Positions 61,409-64,000 of a DNA stretch of 64,000 nucleotides are shown one piece after another. The notes below the pieces were generated by a model that did no database searches, was not told where the DNA came from, and saw only the letters and a list, made by a program, of their open reading frames with translations. Positions within the stretch are counted from its first letter, which is position 1; each line of letters starts with the position of its first letter. Source of the DNA: Dillenia suffruticosa (lineage: Eukaryota > Streptophyta > Magnoliopsida > Dilleniales > Dilleniaceae); NCBI GenBank assembly GCA_033439265.1, contig JAVTVX010000010.1, forward strand, positions 8,246,001 to 8,310,000. Direction: 5' to 3'. Made by a program: the position numbers and the translations under genes.

Positions 61409-63834
61409 CACTATAAAAAAACACGGTTTTAGCTACGAATTTTCACGACGGAAAAAATTCGTCGCTATTTTGCGACGAATTTAGCGACAAAATCTTTTTC
61501 ATCGCTAATTTGTCACAAAATTTACAACGAAAAGAAAGTCATGGCTAAATTAGCGACGGATACATCTTTCGTAGCAAAATTCGTCGCTAATTAGTGACGA
61601 AAAAATTTTCGTGGCTAAATTCGTTACTAATTAGTGACGAAAAAATTTTCGTGACTAAATTCGTCGCTAATTGGCGACAAAAAAAAAATTTTCGTTACAA
61701 ATTTCGTCGCTAAATAAGTTTTTAATATATAATTAAATAAAATATAATATTAATATAATATTTAAATTAAAAAAATAATTTAGTTGGTAATTTAATTTAG
61801 CGACGGATTTTCAAATCCGTGGCTGATTCAGCGACGGATTCCAAATCCATCGCTGAATAATTAGAATTTTGTTTTATTTTTATTTTATTTTAATAATTTC
61901 AGCGACGGATTTGAAAATCTGTCGCTGAAATTTATTTTATTTTAATTATAATTTTATTTTATTTTTATTTTATTTTATTAATTTATATTAACAAATCATA
62001 TTATTATTTTATAATATTTTAATTTACATTTTATTTTATTATATTATATTTCTTAATTCTTAAAAAAACCATATATTTTATTTTATTTAAATTATATATA
62101 TATTTTAATTAATTTATTATTTTTTTCTTTTTTTATTTAATATTTTTTATTATTGTATAGGTAATTTTATTTTATTTGTATTATTTTATTTAATAATATA
62201 AAATTTTTAATTAAATATTAATCTGAACCTACGTGGACGCCGGCCCATGCACGCATGGGCGCCTGCCTAGGTGCCCAGGCAGGCAGGCGCGGGCGCCCGC
62301 GTTGCTGGGACGCGCCTGCCTAGGAGCCCAGGCAGGCAGATGCGGGCGCCCGCGCGCCTACTGGGGCGTGCCTGGGCGTCATTCATTGTTTTAATACAAA
62401 AAATATAAATTTCTACTAGGACGTACCTGGGCGTCCTTCATTGTTTTAATACAAAAAATATAAATGACATGTTACCACTACTCCACCGAGTGTTGTTGTG
62501 TGACTTTTTTCCTTCTCTTTGTTTTCTATTATCACTTTGTTTTCCTTATCTCTATTTTTGGGTTTTTTTTTTCTTTCTACTCTCATTTCTTATATATAAT
62601 AATTTTATTATAATATATAATAATTTTATTATAACGAATAAAAATATTTTGTAATTAAATATATAGATTTTTTAAATTATTAATATATTATAATTTATTG
62701 ATAATTATAATTTTATAGTTTTGAGATATTGTAATCCATTTTTAAATTATGGATTAAAAAAATAAAATAAAAATGAAAAAAATAATAAAATAATAAGATA
62801 AAAGAAAAAAGAAGAAATCAAAATATAATATTAACATATTTTTTAATTAGTTATTTATTTTATTTTAAATTAGTATTTTATTATTTTTTATTTTATTAAA
62901 AATTATCATATTTATTATTTTTAATTAATATTATTTTAGGTGGGTGGTATAAATAAAAAAAGTTATTATATTTATTATTTTAAATTATTATTATATATTA
63001 CTTTATTATTATTAGAAAAATATGAAATAAAGATAATAAATAATAAAAAAGAAATTTATATCATAATAATATCTTTGACTCGGTGGTTTACAGGTTGCAT
63101 GCAGGAATTCGGAGGAGTTCGAACCACGGTGGAGGCAGAATGCGCGGCATTTTCCAGCAATTAAGAGTGTCTGCGTAGGGTGCTGGCTCAGGTGGCACGT
63201 GCACTGGCCGGGCGGGCTCGGGTGGGCAAGGGTGGCACGGGTGACACATGCCCTCCCTAAACATTTTAACATTTGACGGAATTTGAAATCAGCGACGGAT
63301 TCCAAATTTGTCGCTGAATTTAGCGACGGATTTTTTTATTATTACAGATTTTTTTCCCCTAAATTAGTGACGGATTTTAGCGACAAAAATTATCACTGAA
63401 TTTAGCGACGGATTCCAAATCCGTCGCTGAATTTAGCAACGGATTTTTTTATTATTACAGATTTTTTTTCCCTAAATTAGTGACGGATTTTAGCGACAAA
63501 AATTATCTGTCGCTAAATTTAGCGACGAATTTTAGATTTTCGTCGCTAAATTTAACAACGGATTTTTTTTATATCGCTAATTTAGTGACGGATAATTTTT
63601 CGTCGCTAAAGTTTGTGACGAATTTTAGCAACGAAAAATTATTTGTCGCTAAATTTAGTGACGGATTTCAATTTTCGTCGCTAAATTTAGCGACGGATTT
63701 CTAATTTTCGTCGCTAAATTTTTGCGATGCATTATTAGCGATGAAAAATTTTTCGTCGCTAATGTTTTTAGCGACGAATTTTTTTAAAATTTTCGTCGCT
63801 AAATTTGTGGCTAAAAGACTGTTTTTTTGTAGTG
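61409..63834. mobile_element. Non-autonomous CACTA transposon D3
   Basis: A 2426-bp element with a left end CACTATAAAAAAACACGG (one base changed from CACTAC), a right end ...TTTTTTTGTAGTG and AAT target duplications (61406-61408 and 63835-63837). Subterminal GCGACG arrays cover about 61430-61720 and 63285-63800. It is in the opposite orientation to D1 and shares its interior. Shared parts are a cttaattgctg and cggaggagttcg region near 63105-63165 (compare 4768-4830) and a GC island at 62230-62370. No transposase is present. Confidence 0.93.
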
Positions 63835-64000
63835 AATTTGTATAATCATGGAAGATCTCCATGGATCTCTCCAGAAGATAAGTAGGGTTTTTACACCCCT
63901 AAATACATTCAAGACTCACTATGCAGAGGCAAACTTCTAGGCACGCATGCTTTTACTCTACATACAGTAGAGAGAGACTACATAGAGTTTAAACTTTTTC
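63835..64000. other. Unassigned right edge
   Basis: 166 bases past D3, beginning with its AAT target duplication. They presumably continue the sequence before 61409. No feature is seen. Confidence 0.4.

Overview
The window is nuclear DNA from a flowering plant, most likely a eudicot. It holds spliced CYP71-family cytochrome P450 genes, LTR retrotransposons primed by initiator tRNA-Met, a plant LINE remnant and CACTA (En/Spm) DNA transposons. The background is AT-rich and non-coding. I see no bacterial, organellar or viral signature, and no rRNA, tRNA or CRISPR array.

The host component is a small cluster of three related CYP71 genes, here called A, B and C. A (minus strand, 334-3702) and B (minus strand, 24280-56657) are broken. 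C (plus strand, 58377-60003) is intact: two exons, 512 residues. Flanking DNA is conserved among the copies, so they arose by segmental duplication, with C inverted relative to A and B. C is the only gene here likely to make a functional protein.

Most of the remaining sequence is mobile DNA inserted into or beside these genes. A carries a 1.3-kb miniature LTR retrotransposon in exon 2 (680-1954), an internally deleted solo LTR three bases before its exon 1 donor (2323-2777), and a 2.3-kb CACTA element in its upstream region (4184-6497). Between A and B lie a decayed LINE (about 7610-8460) and an antisense ~3.1-kb solo LTR (8633-22080). That solo LTR is split by a 10.4-kb Ty3/gypsy chromovirus (11622-21983), whose 5-bp target duplication is intact. 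B carries a 3.2-kb solo LTR (25487-28693) and a 27.4-kb CACTA element (28926-56357), both inside exon 1. C has a 2.4-kb CACTA element 1.4 kb downstream (61409-63834).

The 27.4-kb CACTA element is the main feature. It has CACTA termini, a CAC target duplication, a decayed six-exon TNPA-like gene, a decayed four-exon TNP2-type transposase, and a third gene with an N-terminal plant-transposon domain and a C-terminal coiled coil. It also has GC-rich islands, and a further CACTA copy nested inside it (50584-53742). All four CACTA elements share terminal arrays of a palindromic GCGACGGA-type motif, the expected kind of binding array for a TNPA protein. The smaller three are non-autonomous relatives of the large one.

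Insertion order can be partly read. The chromovirus is younger than the antisense solo LTR it splits. The nested CACTA is younger than the 27.4-kb one. The miniature LTR element in gene A, whose two LTRs are almost identical, is one of the youngest events.
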